Assembly: GCA_013398955.1 (NCBI GenBank)
Contig: VWPU01012288.1
Coordinates: 184,999 to 248,998, forward strand
Reading direction: 5' to 3'
DNA length: 64,000 nt
Source of the DNA: Callaeas wilsoni
Taxonomy: Eukaryota > Chordata > Aves > Passeriformes > Callaeidae
Shown here in pieces: positions 26,301 to 41,240 of the stretch. Every line of letters begins with the position of its first letter. Within the stretch, counting starts at the first letter, position 1. The notes beneath the pieces were generated by a model. The model was not told the DNA's origin. It made no database searches and saw only the letters and a program-made list of their open reading frames with translations. The position numbers and the translations under genes were made by a program.

Positions 26301-29300
26301 AGGTTTTGCAGGGTTGTGCTAGTTGTAAAATAAGGCTGACTTTGTCACTATCTTGCCTATTGCAAAATAGTTACAAACAGGCCAGTCCCAAGATTCAGAT
26401 ACCTCAAATCCTGCCACCAAATATTACCAGTGTTATCAACACAAGCTGCAATATATGGCATTGCTCAAATTTTCAGCTCAGGAGCCATATGATTAAGCAA
26501 GAGCCTGATTTTGCTGGAGGTGTTTCAGTCTTCATTAAATGGGTTTTCCTTGCTCAAAGAACAAGAACGCAAAAGACAAAGCACCCAAAAAGTCATGTTA
26601 TTTTTAGCCTCCTCTACAGCAATGCTAACCTCAGGACTGGCAGGAGCAAAAGAGTTTTTGTCCTGAACGCTGGCATTGGCAAGAGGTGTATGTATAACCC
26701 ATATGACCTACTGATCATGGCAGAGTCCACCAGCACCTGGATGGGGTGCTTGAGAAGCCTGATTCCCCCTCACAGCAAGGGACAATGATCCCAACCACCC
26801 TCAAGCAGTAGAAAAAATGCAGTAACCTGGAACAAGGCTGCACATTTGTTTACAAACCTGCTCCTCCCAATGGATGAGCAGCGCAAGGAGCACAGCAGAG
26901 ACATCTAAATAGCTTTGTCCAGCTTTTTCCATCAGTACCAGGTCACTGGGCCCTGCTTAAAACAGCACTCATGGGCTGTTTTTTCAGTATTTGTGCCAAG
27001 ATAACCACACGGATTTAAAACTCGAATTATGCTTTGGGGCAGTGTGCCTGCTCACTGGGACAGCTCAGCAGCTTCTTCTCTCCTGCCCTGCACCAACCAG
27101 TGGAAGGATGCCAACTAGACCACGTGACTTTTTCCAGTAAATCACAAATTTGAAATACAAATAATCAGGAAACCAAAGCAATTCATGTACTTGGATCAAG
27201 TTAGGAAAGGAGGGGAGGGAACAAAAAAAAAAAAGAGTAAGGAGAAACCAGTTATTTTGACAGGCTCACAAACCATGTCTTTACCATCGTCTTCTACCAG
27301 CTTAAACAAAATAGAGGGCAGATAAAAAAATTACGAAAAACTGTTCTGGAGTAATACAAACTACTTCTTTCAGCCTCAAACTCACTGTTTTAAATTTCAG
27401 CTACCAAGCAACAAAAAATTTATTACTTGTGCAAACTTTTCCGATACCAACATCCACTTTTATAATGCAAGAGGTGAAGCTATTTTTACACATTCTCAGC
27501 CTGTTTTTAGGGACTTTGGAGCTCATTTTAAAGGCAGGAGCCAGTGTCAAAAAGAAACTGTGTGAGTTCAATGCAAACAACATTTGGCAAGAGTTTACTA
27601 AAACCTTTAAATACCAGAAGCAGTTGCAACTGCCTGGGATCTTAGTATTTCCATACATCTGACAGTGCCCCCACCCGAGGCTCAAGCCTCATTTGGATGG
27701 CAATTTTACAACCGAGATACTTATACATACAGATATATATTCCTACTGACAGCAGTTACTAGTCAAGCAAAAAACATAATGGATAACAGAGGACAGAGAG
27801 CATCTGATTAATCTCCCTACTCAGGCAGAAATCTGGCCTAATGAAAGCTGAGTTTCTGGAGAAGGAACTTAACGTTTTCTGGTGGCTTGGCACACTCCCA
27901 ATTTCTTCAACCAGGAAAATAAACCAAAAATAAGAACGCTGTAACTTTTGGGTTAGTCTTCTTACTTTAGTACTGGATTGCAGTTTCCTGCTGTTTCTTA
28001 CAATGGCCACTCTGGTCACTAAACTGCACAGTCCAGTTAACACACAGCTCCAGAATATCCTCGGGTTAATTAGCTGAACTAAATATGAGTTTCCTCACTC
28101 ATTACTGGAGATTTCCCAGCTAGATGCTAAGGATCATTTTTCATACACTACAGCATAAGTGAGGGAAGTAAATAGCAAAGTGGTATGAACTGGAAATTTA
28201 AAGTATGATTTTGAGATGTGCCACATCAGACTAGTGAATATTTTTTCTCCATCTGTATATTAGCCAAACACATATTCCCTAGCCCACATGTGCTACTTGC
28301 CTAGCAGAAAGCAAACTTAGAAAGTCACTTCCATTACCACCCCCTCCAACCACCTCCCACTAAAAGGGCAAATCCTCACCTCAGCAGAGCTACAGGAACT
28401 GCCAGACATGTGCTTCTGAATGACCCCTTGCAATGCGTGGGCAGCAGAGATGCTAAGAGGGGAAAAAGGGCCTTACTTCATGTTAAAGGCTACTCCCCAC
28501 TGCATCAAGCGTTAACAAGGCTCAGTTGCACTTGGTGCCAAGGTTTCACATTTAGCTTTGTACTGTGACAAAGGGCAGGAGGGCAGGAGAAGGAATAGCA
28601 AAGATGGGGAGATAATTGATGTTTCATCTCCACTATAAAAAAAACTACACTGAAAATGAGCTGAGTGAATGTTCACAGCACCATCATGCTCCATCCTACC
28701 TCCACTGCTGCCAACTGCCCATTCCAATACTCGGAACAGCTTGTCAGCAGACATCAGCTTTAAAAAAATGCAATTTTTAGAACTGAGAGCTTAAGCATCT
28801 GGGTGGATACTTCGATATCTTAAAGTGTTTTGGGCATTTTTAATTCCACCCAGGTGAACTTTTCATCATCCTGTTTGCAATCAGGACTGCTAGAAACCCT
28901 CCTCCTTCATGAAGTAATGCCAAGAAAGGTTCTCACACAGTCACACTGCTCAGAGCTGAGGGAAAACACCAAACAGGAGAGCCCCACACAAACTATGAGA
29001 GAAAGCATGACTGCTCCTCTCAAGAAGAGCTACATGTGAAGATGTTATCAGTCACCTAAAGTTACATGGAGAACTTCATAATCATCAGCTCCTGTTGTGT
29101 AAACATTTGAATTTACTACTTGAACAATTTTTCAGTATTCTTTCTTATTTGTAGTATGCACGTAAGTGTTGCTGCCGCACCTTCCATTTCTGCAGCAGGC
29201 TGTGCAGGAGACTTCTCAGTAAAACTCCCTGTAAGGCAAAAGTGTTGGCAATTCCTAGATTGCTCTGCACCACTAACTGGATGAGAAACAATGCAGATTT

Positions 29301-32300
29301 CTGGAAAGCTGTGACATTATCTCAAAACACAAGCAGCAATTTGCTACACAAAGTACCACCCAAGCAAATGGGTAAGAAAGAAAAATTAAAACCTTAAAAA
29401 TTATTTTAAGTACATGCTTATGATGAAACGTATTATCTGTTCAGAAACCTGCCAGTTCAAGCTGTTGAAAAATGGAGAAACATCAGGACAAAGTCACCTA
29501 GACTTTTCAGTCTGCACACCAAGATACATGGGGGAAAAAAATGAAAATGGGACTGAAGTTTAGTTCAGACTTTGACAATTTGCATGATCAATGAAAGATG
29601 TCAGCACCAGAATCCAAATGGAATGAGAACCCAGCTGGAGGCTAGCGGAACTGAAATGAAAAGGAGCACCAGACCCTCTCCAGCATGCCTAATCAGAGAC
29701 TGCGCCGACCCCTTCCCAGAACAAAGCAACGTGTTATTTGGAAACCCCACCTCCCCTCCCACAGGTTTATTTTTTAAAGGTTTGAAATTCTCTGCACATC
29801 TGAATTAAAACATCCATTTCAAATCACAGTCCAGCAATTGAGGGAAAGACAATGGAGACGAGCGTGAAAGAACCAATGAAGAAACACAATACCATTAAAT
29901 CATTTTTCACTGCTTAATGTTACACTCATTGCAGAGCAATTTAACAAAGGCCAGAACAAACAGTATTGACACCACATGGTTTAGCACTGGAAAGCTGACA
30001 GAGCCAGATTTTTCAGAAGGACTCAGAGCAGGACATATATTACAGGTTTATAACCAAATGCTTGGATTTTCAAAGCTTTTGGGATATTATTCACATTACT
30101 CATCATCTGATGATACCAACAGGTTCACAGAACAACTCTGAAAAGCAGGAAGAAAGGAAGTTTTCCTTGTTACTTTAATGCTATCCTAATATTTAAATAA
30201 ACCAAAATCTATGTGGAGATTCTAACTGCTTACTACAATTGAAATAACACAAAGCATTTGTTTTATTTTTAATACACAGAACAGCAAAAATTTGCAAAAA
30301 CCAAACTAAATTCTTAATCTTTATCATTGTCATTGGCTTTATATAATTTCCTGCAAGTGACTACACATCTAAGAGTTTCCAGTAAAAGAGAAAAAAATAC
30401 TTGATCTAAAAGTGCATTTAATGAAAATAAAACAGATTAAACTTCTTGGTTTTCTGATATTTCAGGCAAAGTGATACAATTATCCACGTGCTGCACTGGC
30501 AAAGCCTAACCTCTCAGGCATGTACCAAATTTGACTAGATTACAGACGGCCCATACACCGTATCAGACCCTCCAGCAAATGCATTATTTTGCCGCTGCTC
30601 CCTGGTCTCTAATCTACCCAAAGCTTTTCATAGAGATAATATTACATTCATGGCTTAGGCCTTGACAACTGCACCCATAAATCAATTTTAAACCTCACAT
30701 TAATCATCTTTCTGTAATCAGTGGCTATTCAGCACAAATTTACATCTCATTTCTGTTGGCCAAACAGCCACATTAGAGCTTTGAAGCTTATTCAGGCTTA
30801 AATGATTATATTCCCCTAATAAACACTGAAGTCCTCTCCGTCCAGCTGCTGTGAGCTGCATTAATGACAAGCCGTGGCAGCAGGGGCCATCTGAAGCCAG
30901 TCCTGTGAGATGCTACAAGCAGCATCCCCCACGCCAAACAGATTTTTTGCATTTCCAGTACCCTCAGAAGAAACGAGAAGGCTGCTCCGCCCGTGCAGAC
31001 CCTCCTACGGGAACTGGCGTGCGCAGCAGGCACACACAACATGAAATTTATTGCACCTCCCCTTAACAGCTCCATTTGCCACCTTTTGAATACAGGGGGC
31101 AACCAGTAAAAAATCCCAAACCAGGGGTCCTGATTCCCCACATGCTGAGCACCATAGCTTACTTTGGGTTTGGTGACAGTTCTGCTGAACCTGAACTGTC
31201 TACAAAACCCACTTTTCCCACTTGTCAGACAGCTCTAACTTTGTTCACAGCAAACTGTATCTTAGCACGCTTTTCTTTGATCACCTCAGAATTGGGCATT
31301 ACATTTTTAATATCTAACTGCAACTTTTTTCCCTGGTTTTTGTGTGACAAAGATTATCACTCAAGATTACAGTAAGCAGCTAAAACATGATCAGTTCAGG
31401 GTGGATTTTGCATGTACTTGCCTGCAATCCCTATAGTGAAACAATCTATTCTGACTGAACAAAGAATAATTATTTAATTAAAGAACCTTGGCAGGCCTAC
31501 ATTATTAAACCTGCATAAAAAGCCTGACATTGATTGTATATTCACTTTCAGTTAAGGCCTGAATCAGTATGCTAAGATCTAAAAATGAATGAACAGAATG
31601 GGTTTATTATAACTGTTGTTAAGTACTTACCCCACTATAGGTAATAAATTATACATGTGGATGCTTGGTATGCTTATTCCACAACATAATGAAACTTTTA
31701 GTTACTTTTTATTCTATGGGATTTAATTCCCATTGTGTCAGGTTGATGTTACTATTTAAATAAGGCACCAGCATTACACAGATGTAAATCTGCTGGACAA
31801 AGATGCAACCCGGACCTCAATGTTTCTTTTAATCTGGAACTGAAGAAACACAGATGTGCTCAGTAGGTTGTGACAGATGTCCTATATCCTAACCATTTCA
31901 CAAAGAATACATTTCATACCTGCAACCTCCACACTCTCTCCTGGTATCTGACAACCACTGAAGAACCACTTGAACATCAACATGCCATGGCTAGGAAAGC
32001 AAATACAATCATGTGCTGAATACTCAGCTGAGATGTCTGCAATGCAAAAATAAATGCTGCTTTGCCAATCAGCTGTGATAATAGAAAGTCTAGGAAAGCT
32101 GCTGAAATTTTCAGAAGAAACTGAAAAAACTCAAATTGTTTTCTTAACCAAGAGGTAAACCATGGCTTAATCTGATGGTAATACTGCAACACATATACAG
32201 AGAAAATAATTCTGTTACTAGCTTGCTTTTTGCCTAACCAACAAAAGATCCTGGAATTTAAATTGAATGCTTCTGAAGAGAAGGGAAGATAATGTTGTTA

Positions 32301-33963
32301 TCGTGGGGCAGGGCATAACCAACCCCAGTGAGAACTTGCCATGGGAGTCAAACCATCATTCAGAATTTTTAAGGGGGGTCCAAAGAAGTTTCAGAAGAAA
32401 GTGTCTGATCAGGCAGCCAAGCCCATGACGAGCCAAATATACTCATCACCTAAGTAAGGTGGGTTAAAGCTAGCACCAACATGCCTATGCCATGTGGGAG
32501 CAGAGAGTGGGTACATAAATAATTAAGATTCACGTATATTGCCCTCACCAAGTTACAGTAAGAGTCTCTTCCAGACCCAAGTCCCTGAGGCTCAGAGGTG
32601 AAGAACACAGAAATGCTGAAGACATGCAGTTCCTCAGAGAACAAAGTATCAAAAATAGTTTAAATAGAAAATGAATTAATTGGTCTATTGCTACATCTCT
32701 GACTGCTCAGTTAAGCTACAAGCTCTTACTACTACTATTTTTTATCCAGGGTGCAGTGGGATTAATGATGGGTTAGAAGTTGGAGAGGCAGAGCAGAAAG
32801 AGTAAGTAAACATACGGACATGGGAAAGGGGCTACATTTCCTTACAAGAAAGGAGATGGCCATCAACCAACCCTTCCTCCAGCAGATTTGGGTTAAGGTG
32901 GGAGATTGCAGTTTGTTAATGCCTGCTGGCAATGGACTTGGTTCGATTTTGGCCACCCTGATCACTCTGAGCTGCCATCCTGCACAGCTCCAGCCTTTGG
33001 TGTTTCCTTTCAGTGCTTCTTCTCCTCTACCAGCCCAGCAAGCCAGTCATAAAGCCACAGGCAAGGGCCTCCCTTGGAATTGCTTATCAGAGAGACATTC
33101 TCACAGTAGGGTCATCACTGAATGAAACCTCCTCTGAATTTTGTGCAACTTATGGACAGAACTCAGTCAAATTACAGCAACAGCATTTTACTGCTAGGCA
33201 AGATAATTCTTGTCTGGAGCCTGAATTTCTGGTAAAAAAAGTTTCACACAATCTTCAGGAATCCCTGAAAGGCACGACTTGGCACAGAAACTACAGATGA
33301 TTATTTATCCAGCTCTATCCTAGGCCTTTCTCTCACTCTACAAAATGGACTGATTGGCCATTTCACACTAACATGAAATTACAACCACAGTTTCATCATC
33401 ATTTAGCAATTAAACCATTAAATCAATCCCCTTTCAATTTTTTTTCTCATCAGCTTCAGAGCCTTTCAGCAAACCTGGATGCATATTTCACAAAGTGTTG
33501 AAGTTTGAAAGGAAAAGGATGAGTGAATGCACTTTGAAAAACAAATTAAAAGTACATTTCTCAGAGGAAGAGCTAATTAGCATAGGAAACAGCACTTCTA
33601 CAGGTTATGTGGTCAATTGACATCATTCTTCTTACCAAAACACATACCCACTGAAAAGAAAACCACTGAAGAAATGGTACTCTGATGCTGAAATGTTGCC
33701 CCCACAGTGCACAACACTAAAGCTTTCTAAGAATATTTGCTCTCATCCCTGAATTATTGTGCACAAAGAAACTCAAAACAGTAAGCAGTGAAAGAAATTT
33801 TGGACCAAGTAAAGGAATTAGTCATTTAGGGAAAGGACACAAAAACCTGTTGTTGCTTCTCAATACCTTCCTCTTGCCTTGTGAGGAAATGACATTGGAC
33901 CAGGCCCAAAAGAACTCCACCACTCATACACACAAAATGGGAATTTTCATATTTGTGTGGACT

Positions 33964-34033
33964 GAAGCAATCAGATGGGCCATCCAAGTACACAGGTGAA
34001 GCAATCAGATGGGCCATCCAAGTACACAGGTGA
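33964..34033. repeat. Perfect 34-bp tandem duplication
   Basis: A 34-bp unit beginning GAAGCAATCAGATGGGCC and ending TACACAGGT occurs at 33964-33997 and again, identically, at 33998-34031, with two more matching bases. Identity suggests a recent duplication or an assembly artefact. The unit has no internal repeat structure and no recognised motif. Confidence 0.95.
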
Positions 34034-36485
34034 TTTTGGTTCTGTCTCCTCTGCTCAGGGATGCAGAGTCCTGAGATGCTGCAAAGTATTTGGCTCTGCA
34101 GGCATACCACCTTTACTTGCACAGAAGCTGGTGCTGAGCCAGGACTGAATACTGCCTTTCCTAGGGCTTTGAGAGGCTCCAAGGTTATATCTTCCACTGT
34201 AACAGGAACCTGTCTTCCTACCAAAACCTGTGTACATGGTGCACTCACGCAGTAGCACATCCACCTCCCACAGACTGCCCTTACCACAGAACCATCCGAC
34301 AGGTTCCCTGGTGACAGTCTTCAGCAAAGCTCTAGCCCACATTTTCATGTCAGAGTATCTTGCACTGTACTGCAACTCCTACCTGCCACAGCAACCAGCT
34401 GAGCAGGCACTAAGATTCCCTCTTCGCTTTTACCTGGCTTCCATTGCAAGGACGATTTTCTTCTCATTGTGATCCATTTGCCTCACAGAGCAAACAAGAT
34501 AATGCAACAATTTACTAAGATCACTTTCAGAAAGCCATTTTCTTTTCAAATGGCATCACTTCAGCTAGGATAAATTGCAAAGATCCCTCAAGAGAGGCCA
34601 CAGCTACTCAAGAGATCAAAGCCTTACTCTATAGCACAAAAAAACATTAAAAAATTAGAGAAGGCCGGGACGCGGCTAACTTGCTTGGGGCCTCTCTTTG
34701 CCTGAAACGGGTTGTTGGGAGGAGAAGAGGGAGAAAAGTAGTATGCACCTGTAAAGCTAGCAAGAAGAGAACTGAAGTTTGACCAATTTGAACTAGAAAG
34801 ATTAATTTGTCTTATAATAAGGACAGATTGATGATGGCACAAGCTACAAAGGGATATGGCCTTTCCACAAGAGGATGACTAAATTAAAGAAATCTCTCTC
34901 CAGAAGATGCACTGTGGGCCAAATGCTGCAAGGTTGAATACGTTTCTACACCATACGGCCACAAGATATTCAACTACATAACATTAACAGACCCAGTGGC
35001 CTTAAATCCTATGAAGCTATACCAACATTACCTTCAGCTCACACACTCACAAAGCTGCTCTTCTTTTTAAATAATAAGGACTAGCAAATACTATAATCTT
35101 GTGCTTTTTCCCAACCGATTGTTTTACCCCACCAGCACTGAAACTATGACTCACTAACAAACAGAAATAGCATGTCTAGAATGTCAATGATTTGCAATCA
35201 ACATATTTGAACAGCAGGGTGTTGCCCAACTTTCTTCCTTAATATCATTTTGATTCCTTATGTATTTACTGCAATATAGGAAAAAAACAGTTCTCAGTTT
35301 TAAAACTCTGCAGAGCAAAGAAGGAAGGAAAATTTGCCAAGTAATATCTTTGGTCACAGCACTATGTGGGAAAAAAATTGTTTGCACTCTATTTTCTCTC
35401 TTTGCTGCTTTACTTTTGAACAAACAAAACAAAGGTTGAAAAAACGGAAGGGGACAATCTGTTTTTCAAAGGCAGTAATCAAGACTTTGCTAACTTAAGT
35501 CATTGCCAGTTCAAGAAAACACAGGACACCTATGGCATTAGCCCCTATTTTGGGTCTTAGTTGCTTGCTTTACCCTTCATCAACGGGGACACTATGTAGT
35601 CTTCCAGCAGGGCCAGAAGCACCAAGGAATTCATTTGGGAAAAGCTGTCCTCACATAAAAAAGCTCAACATAGATTCTGGCTTCTGACAAAGACCCTCTG
35701 CAACACTTGGAGAGATGCACAGGAACTTTTAAATATCCAGCTTCAGCAAGGTCACCCTCTGCAAACTGCAATGCTGAGAAACACCTCAAGTTAGCACTGG
35801 AGGAGAACCTTGCAAGCAAAAATCTCTCAGTAATGCTGTGCTCAAAAGGGGCAGAGAACAGAGAAGTCCAAAAGGTTTACCTGGGCTATTGGCATCAAAC
35901 AAAATAGCTTTCCAAACACCAAGCAAGGCCTGCTTAAGATTCCCTGCTTTCTCTTCAACACCTTCACAGCAAAAGCCTTTTACAAATATTACACAGGCGG
36001 CATCATAACCAAATCCCCGGGGGCCAAAGACATTTGCCAGGTCAATACACTTATACAGCTCTGAGAAACAGGCTCTGCCAGACTTAGTTACTGTGACTCC
36101 AAAGGACACAGCAGCTCCTGCCTATCTGTACTGTCTGTCCACAGTGAGACCACCCCTCTGACTTAAATATACCAGACTCTGAAGAAGCAGTGTTTTGAAA
36201 CTGAATATACAGGGCTCAGGAAGCTGTGCTTACAGCCTGAGTAATTGGCACGGATATTCAATTATCATTAAAATTAATAAGTAGGACAACAACCAAATCC
36301 CTGGATGAGTTTTGATTATCTCGGTCTGGGTATTTATCAGAATTACTCTGACACACTGAGTCATCGGGCTCTGGCTGACAGGCACAATTCGCTCCTTAGC
36401 CCACTGGAGTTTCCTTCGCACTGGAAGCATCAGGACATCCAATGGCAGGAAGAGACAAGTACCACACAAGAAGTGAGATGGGTAT

Positions 36486-36548
36486 GTACAAAAAAGGTTT
36501 GATTTGGTCTGAAAAAAACTGTACAAAAAGGTTTGATTTGGTCTGAAA
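36486..36548. repeat. Near-perfect 35-bp tandem duplication
   Basis: The block GTACAAAAA(A)GGTTTGATTTG followed by GTCTGAAA occurs at 36486 and again at 36521. The copies differ by one A in a run, and a short AAAAAACT spacer separates them. The pattern suggests a small slippage or microhomology duplication within intron 2. Confidence 0.93.
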
Positions 36549-39500
36549 TCCATTCTCAAGTGAACTATTCATTTTGTTCCTGTTCAGCAGCTGTCCTCCG
36601 CCTCACTGTAATTCTGCAGAGTGACAGCAGTCACTGCTTTTGCAAGAAAGCACCAACCTCCTTCCAGTCACCTACCCAACAATGTGCCAGTGATCACAAC
36701 TCATTTATTTCCTGATCATGTGACAAGACAGCTCTAGTGATGGACATAACTAACAATTCTTTTCTAAAACGTCATCATTTTAAAGTTGATTTTCCCTTTA
36801 CTAGAGTGAAAATCAAGGCTTTGCCCAATCACTATATTAATCAATATCAATAATTTTAAGAATGCAAAATTAACTCCAAAACTGGCAGAGATATTAAAAG
36901 TATACATGTTGCCACTGAAGTTTACTACACCGAAACATTCAGTTATTCAATCTGTCATCAAAATAAAGCAAAGAGTAAACCAGACGGAGATTGTGTAATG
37001 AAGTAACTTTATCTTACAGGATTATACTTGTAGTTATGACTTTAATTGTGCAGTCTAGAAGGAATTGTGACAAACTGAATAATCTCACATTATTGTAATG
37101 ATTTGTAATCACAACACTGGCTACGATTTATGGGCTGACTTTACATTCGCACTGCAATCAACTAAAAAAGTCAGCACATGCCCTACGGTTCTAACCACTT
37201 AAAATTATGTCTTGCAAGGAGCCCCAGCAGCCCCCCAGTTTGGAGGTTTGAAACCAAGGCAAAGCTCTCAAGTGTGTATCTTTCAATTTCTGAAGCAAAT
37301 AAAGCTAAAATAAAACAAACCTCAACACCCCCAAGGCTTCTGAGCAGAAGACCAAAGGTCATATTTTTTGCTATCCTTTACTGTTGACCGAACCGGGAGC
37401 AAGCCACGCTGAGCAGACATCATACAGAGCACGAGTTATTTTGATGACCCTCAGCTTTAAGTGACAAACTTTAAGAAGGACCTCCAGGCTCCAGCAGGAA
37501 ACCAGAAGAATCAGTGCTGCACCTGGAGTCTGCAGCTGAATCTGCTAAAACAACCCCCTGCCCTTGTCCCACCCCAACCTCACCCCCCAAGTTAAAATAT
37601 GAGGTCCTAATGAAAAAGGCAGCCAACATAAACAGAAGGTGCTAGTTTTTGTGAACAGCTGGAGACAAAAAAAACCCTCTTAGATCCTCCTTTTCAGAAA
37701 CAGAATTTGCCCCCCCACACTTGGTATCTGCTGAGTACCATTAGGTCTTGGGGTTATCATCCCAGAAGGAGTGGTACCTATGCATCACAGAAAAACAGAA
37801 ATACCTTAAAAAAAAAAACAATTAACTCTAAAGAGCACTTTCAATAAATAAATATTTTAAGAAGTCCTGTCATCACCTCCTCTCCCACCCTGCCCTCACT
37901 CACCAGTTCTTGGTCTAGCTCATAGCCTAAGCAAGGCAGGGGAGGGGCTGACCTGCACTAGAGGAACAACAAGCAGCTCTTTCTCACAACTGAGACAAAA
38001 CTGAAAATGGATTAACGATAAAGATATCTCAAACCATAGCAAGAAATATCCAGTGCCATCTTCTCCTGATAACTGCATCTTCCGTACCACATTCAGTACT
38101 GTCAATACCATGGAAATAATCACCGGAGTTATAGGAAGATCTCTGAAGACAAGGATCAGGTCACTTGTCCCAGAATATTTTTGCTGAAGTCAAATGCGAA
38201 TTTCTGCAGCATAGAAGTTCAGTCCTCCCCCCACTTCAGAGCCAGAAGTTCTGATCTTTGCAAGAAAGCATCCCAAGGAGAGCAGTTATCCACAGAAAAC
38301 ACACATCTTTACATGATTCTGGTTTATCTTACTGCAGGAACAGTAAGAGATCTACAGGACACTATATGCTTCAATATATACAGGTAGTTCATACACACAG
38401 AAATCAGTAAGATCTGGGCTTTAGTAATGGGGAACTTCTCTAACAATTTAGGTACATCCTCTTTTTTTGATGTGTTTTTTTTAAATTTGGATTTTTTGAC
38501 TCTTCATTTTGTAAAGTCAAGAATTAAATATAATCAAAGGAATTGCCTGGCACTTGCTTGAATAATGATGACAAAGAGAAATAAATAAGAATAAGTAAGC
38601 TAAATGCTTATCAAAGCATTTTGGCAAGAACCAAGTATCTAATAATACTTTCCTTCCTGGAAAGCAGTGAAAAGAAGCAAATAAAGGACTGTGTGGATGT
38701 TTCAGCCTGATCTGACAGATCCAGGCTTTAGAAAGCCATCAGCAATCTCTGAGGGGTCCCAGGGATGCCCAGCCCAGCAGGCAATTTCATCTCCTCCTCC
38801 ATCACACCATGCTGATCCACAGTCCCCACTCTTCTCAGGAGAGCTTGCATCCTTACCAACCCCAGGGCCTGATCCTGCCTCCTCCCTGCAGCTAACTGGC
38901 AACTCCCCCAGGGATTATTCCTTACTAAGACCACTAAGATCATACAGGGGTAGGCGAGGAACAAACTAACATGCAAGTTATCATTCACTCCTAAATATAA
39001 ATCACTACTACACCACAGATGTGTCTTCAGTAAATCATCTTGAAATAGAATTAAGAATCAGTGATGTCCCATTACATGTGGAAGAAATAACTGCTCTCTA
39101 CCCTAAATGCTCACAACTCCCCTCAGGATAGCAGAGTCTTTATTTTTTTGAGATGATTTGGGTAGGCTTTTTTTTCCCCCCCCCAAATCTTCTGTCCTGG
39201 CAGAGGGAGCAGCAGCCAAACCATGTTCTGCAATTCTTTTCTCCTCACTGTTCATCCCGTGGGGTACGGACAATCAATCACAGTGGCCTGACAGCATACA
39301 GTATCACAGTGGTATCGCAGAGATGACTGATAGCCAGGTGTCACCCACATTCTCCTCAACAGTGCTTCATCACTCACACTGAAGAGCCTAAAGGCTGGTG
39401 AGAGGAGCTACCGGCTCTCTTTGGAGCAGAGCTAACACAAAAGCCTCCAAAGCACGATTTGCATCCACGCGCACTGCTCGCACTTAATCTCCAATCTGTT

Positions 39501-40191
39501 TTGCTACAGTATTTTCAATATTAAACCAACACACCTCATGGTTACTGTCTTAGTCATACACACTAAATCATGTAGTTCAGTATGCTTTTTCTCTCAAAAT
39601 GAAGATGTCTAAAAATAGAGACTATCAACCCAAAATATATTGGGACAAGAAGAGCTTCGAAATAAAACACTGGCATTTTCCTTCAACAGCCAAGAATCCA
39701 GTCCCACCTTAGCCTTTCGTATGTGCACGTAGCATTCAGCAACTGAAAGACACCCTGTTTTTCTGATCAGGACAAGGAAACAGAACATCCTGAATGATTC
39801 CCATTAGTAACTTGAAAAACAGATGAAAGCTCGTTCTAACAATCCTAGATGTTCAGCTGCTGAATTGTTTCTTAATAGTAGGATAACCGCATATCAGGAC
39901 TTTGCAGTAAAACAACAGTCAATCAGAAAGCTCTTCTTTCAGGTTTCAAGCTAGGTGAAAGGTCTTCATATAAACTCTCTAATTTTTATTGTCTTCATTC
40001 ACTGTGTATACACCAGGCAATGGCTTGCCATGAAGACAAAATAGCAGCTTCCATCTTAACAGTATTTTCCAGGATTCTGCATTTAAAATGTTCTCCTTCT
40101 GGACACACCTACCACATGTTTACATTTTTGAAGGTAGCATTCATTTTTTTCATGTTTTTTGAGCTGACTTTCCTGAATGAGTAAAATTATT

Positions 40192-40210
40192 AAAAAAAAA
40201 AAAAAAAAAA
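40192..40210. repeat. Poly-A homopolymer run
   Basis: There are 19 consecutive A residues in AT-rich intron sequence. No retroposon body was recognised upstream. Confidence 0.9.
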
Positions 40211-41240
40211 TCAAACAAGACTGCATTCTTGAATTTAGTTACCAAAAAAAAGCCATTAACCTGAGGAAAAATATATGCTGTCAAATGGGGCCAGTGCATT
40301 TGAAGTTTTTTAAAAGGATTATGCAATTAAGTGATAAGTAACCCACCGATACATATATTTAGCACATGAAGCAGTAAGAAATATACTTCAAAAATTCATA
40401 AACATAAGCTATAAAATCCTAATGCATGTTTTATAAACCCTGGGCTTTTGCATATGCATTCTGTAATGGTAATATTTTATTCTGTATAGTTTCAGATTTT
40501 CCATGACAGCACTACATTAATACATTTTAATTGTATGGTTACTAACTGTTGGATACCAATATTTCTGAAATTGGCACAAAAGTAACAAAGAAAACAATGG
40601 TTTTAGAAGATAAAGCTCTTCAAAGCTCTTTTATCCCCCAATGTAATTCCTAGACAGTAGAAAAAAAAAACTACATTTAGCATGAAAGGAGATTATTGTT
40701 TGCCCAATGAGCCTGTGTGGAGGAACCTAATGCTGACAACAGTATTTACAATATTATATACTGAAGGCTCAACCTTTATTTTTTCCTGTGGCAGAATATA
40801 TTATTCCAGTAATACAGTTCTAGTCAAGATAAAGATTTGCTTTATTCTTAATCTCACTAGAATTAATTTATTTTACAGTACCTCAGAGTACTCTAAGCAT
40901 TTTAGAACTCCTTTAATAGGACCTACACCTCACCAGCTGCTGCTTCCAAATAAATGCTGATTTATGTCAGCGCACATGAACCAAAGGGCAGACAGCTGAG
41001 AGGACAGGACAACAAGAGCAGTTTCAAATGGAGTGAAAAGATTAAACTTCAGATAGGAAAGGAGATATGAGAAAGAACATGAATAAAATGGTAAGGCTAT
41101 ACAGTGAGAACTCTTGTCTAGCATGGGGGACTCCGATTTCAAAGCAGACACATAGTGCAGCTAATATGTTGCAGGTATGGAGTGGATCTTAAATGCACGT
41201 TGCTGAATGAGTAACAGTAACCTGATTTTAGGCCAAGATT

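Noticed and set aside
26306..26788. 160-codon plus-strand frame and the overlapping 25725-26180 frame
   Set aside because: Neither shows a known family motif or splice-linked partner. They do not resemble any EPHA5 exon.
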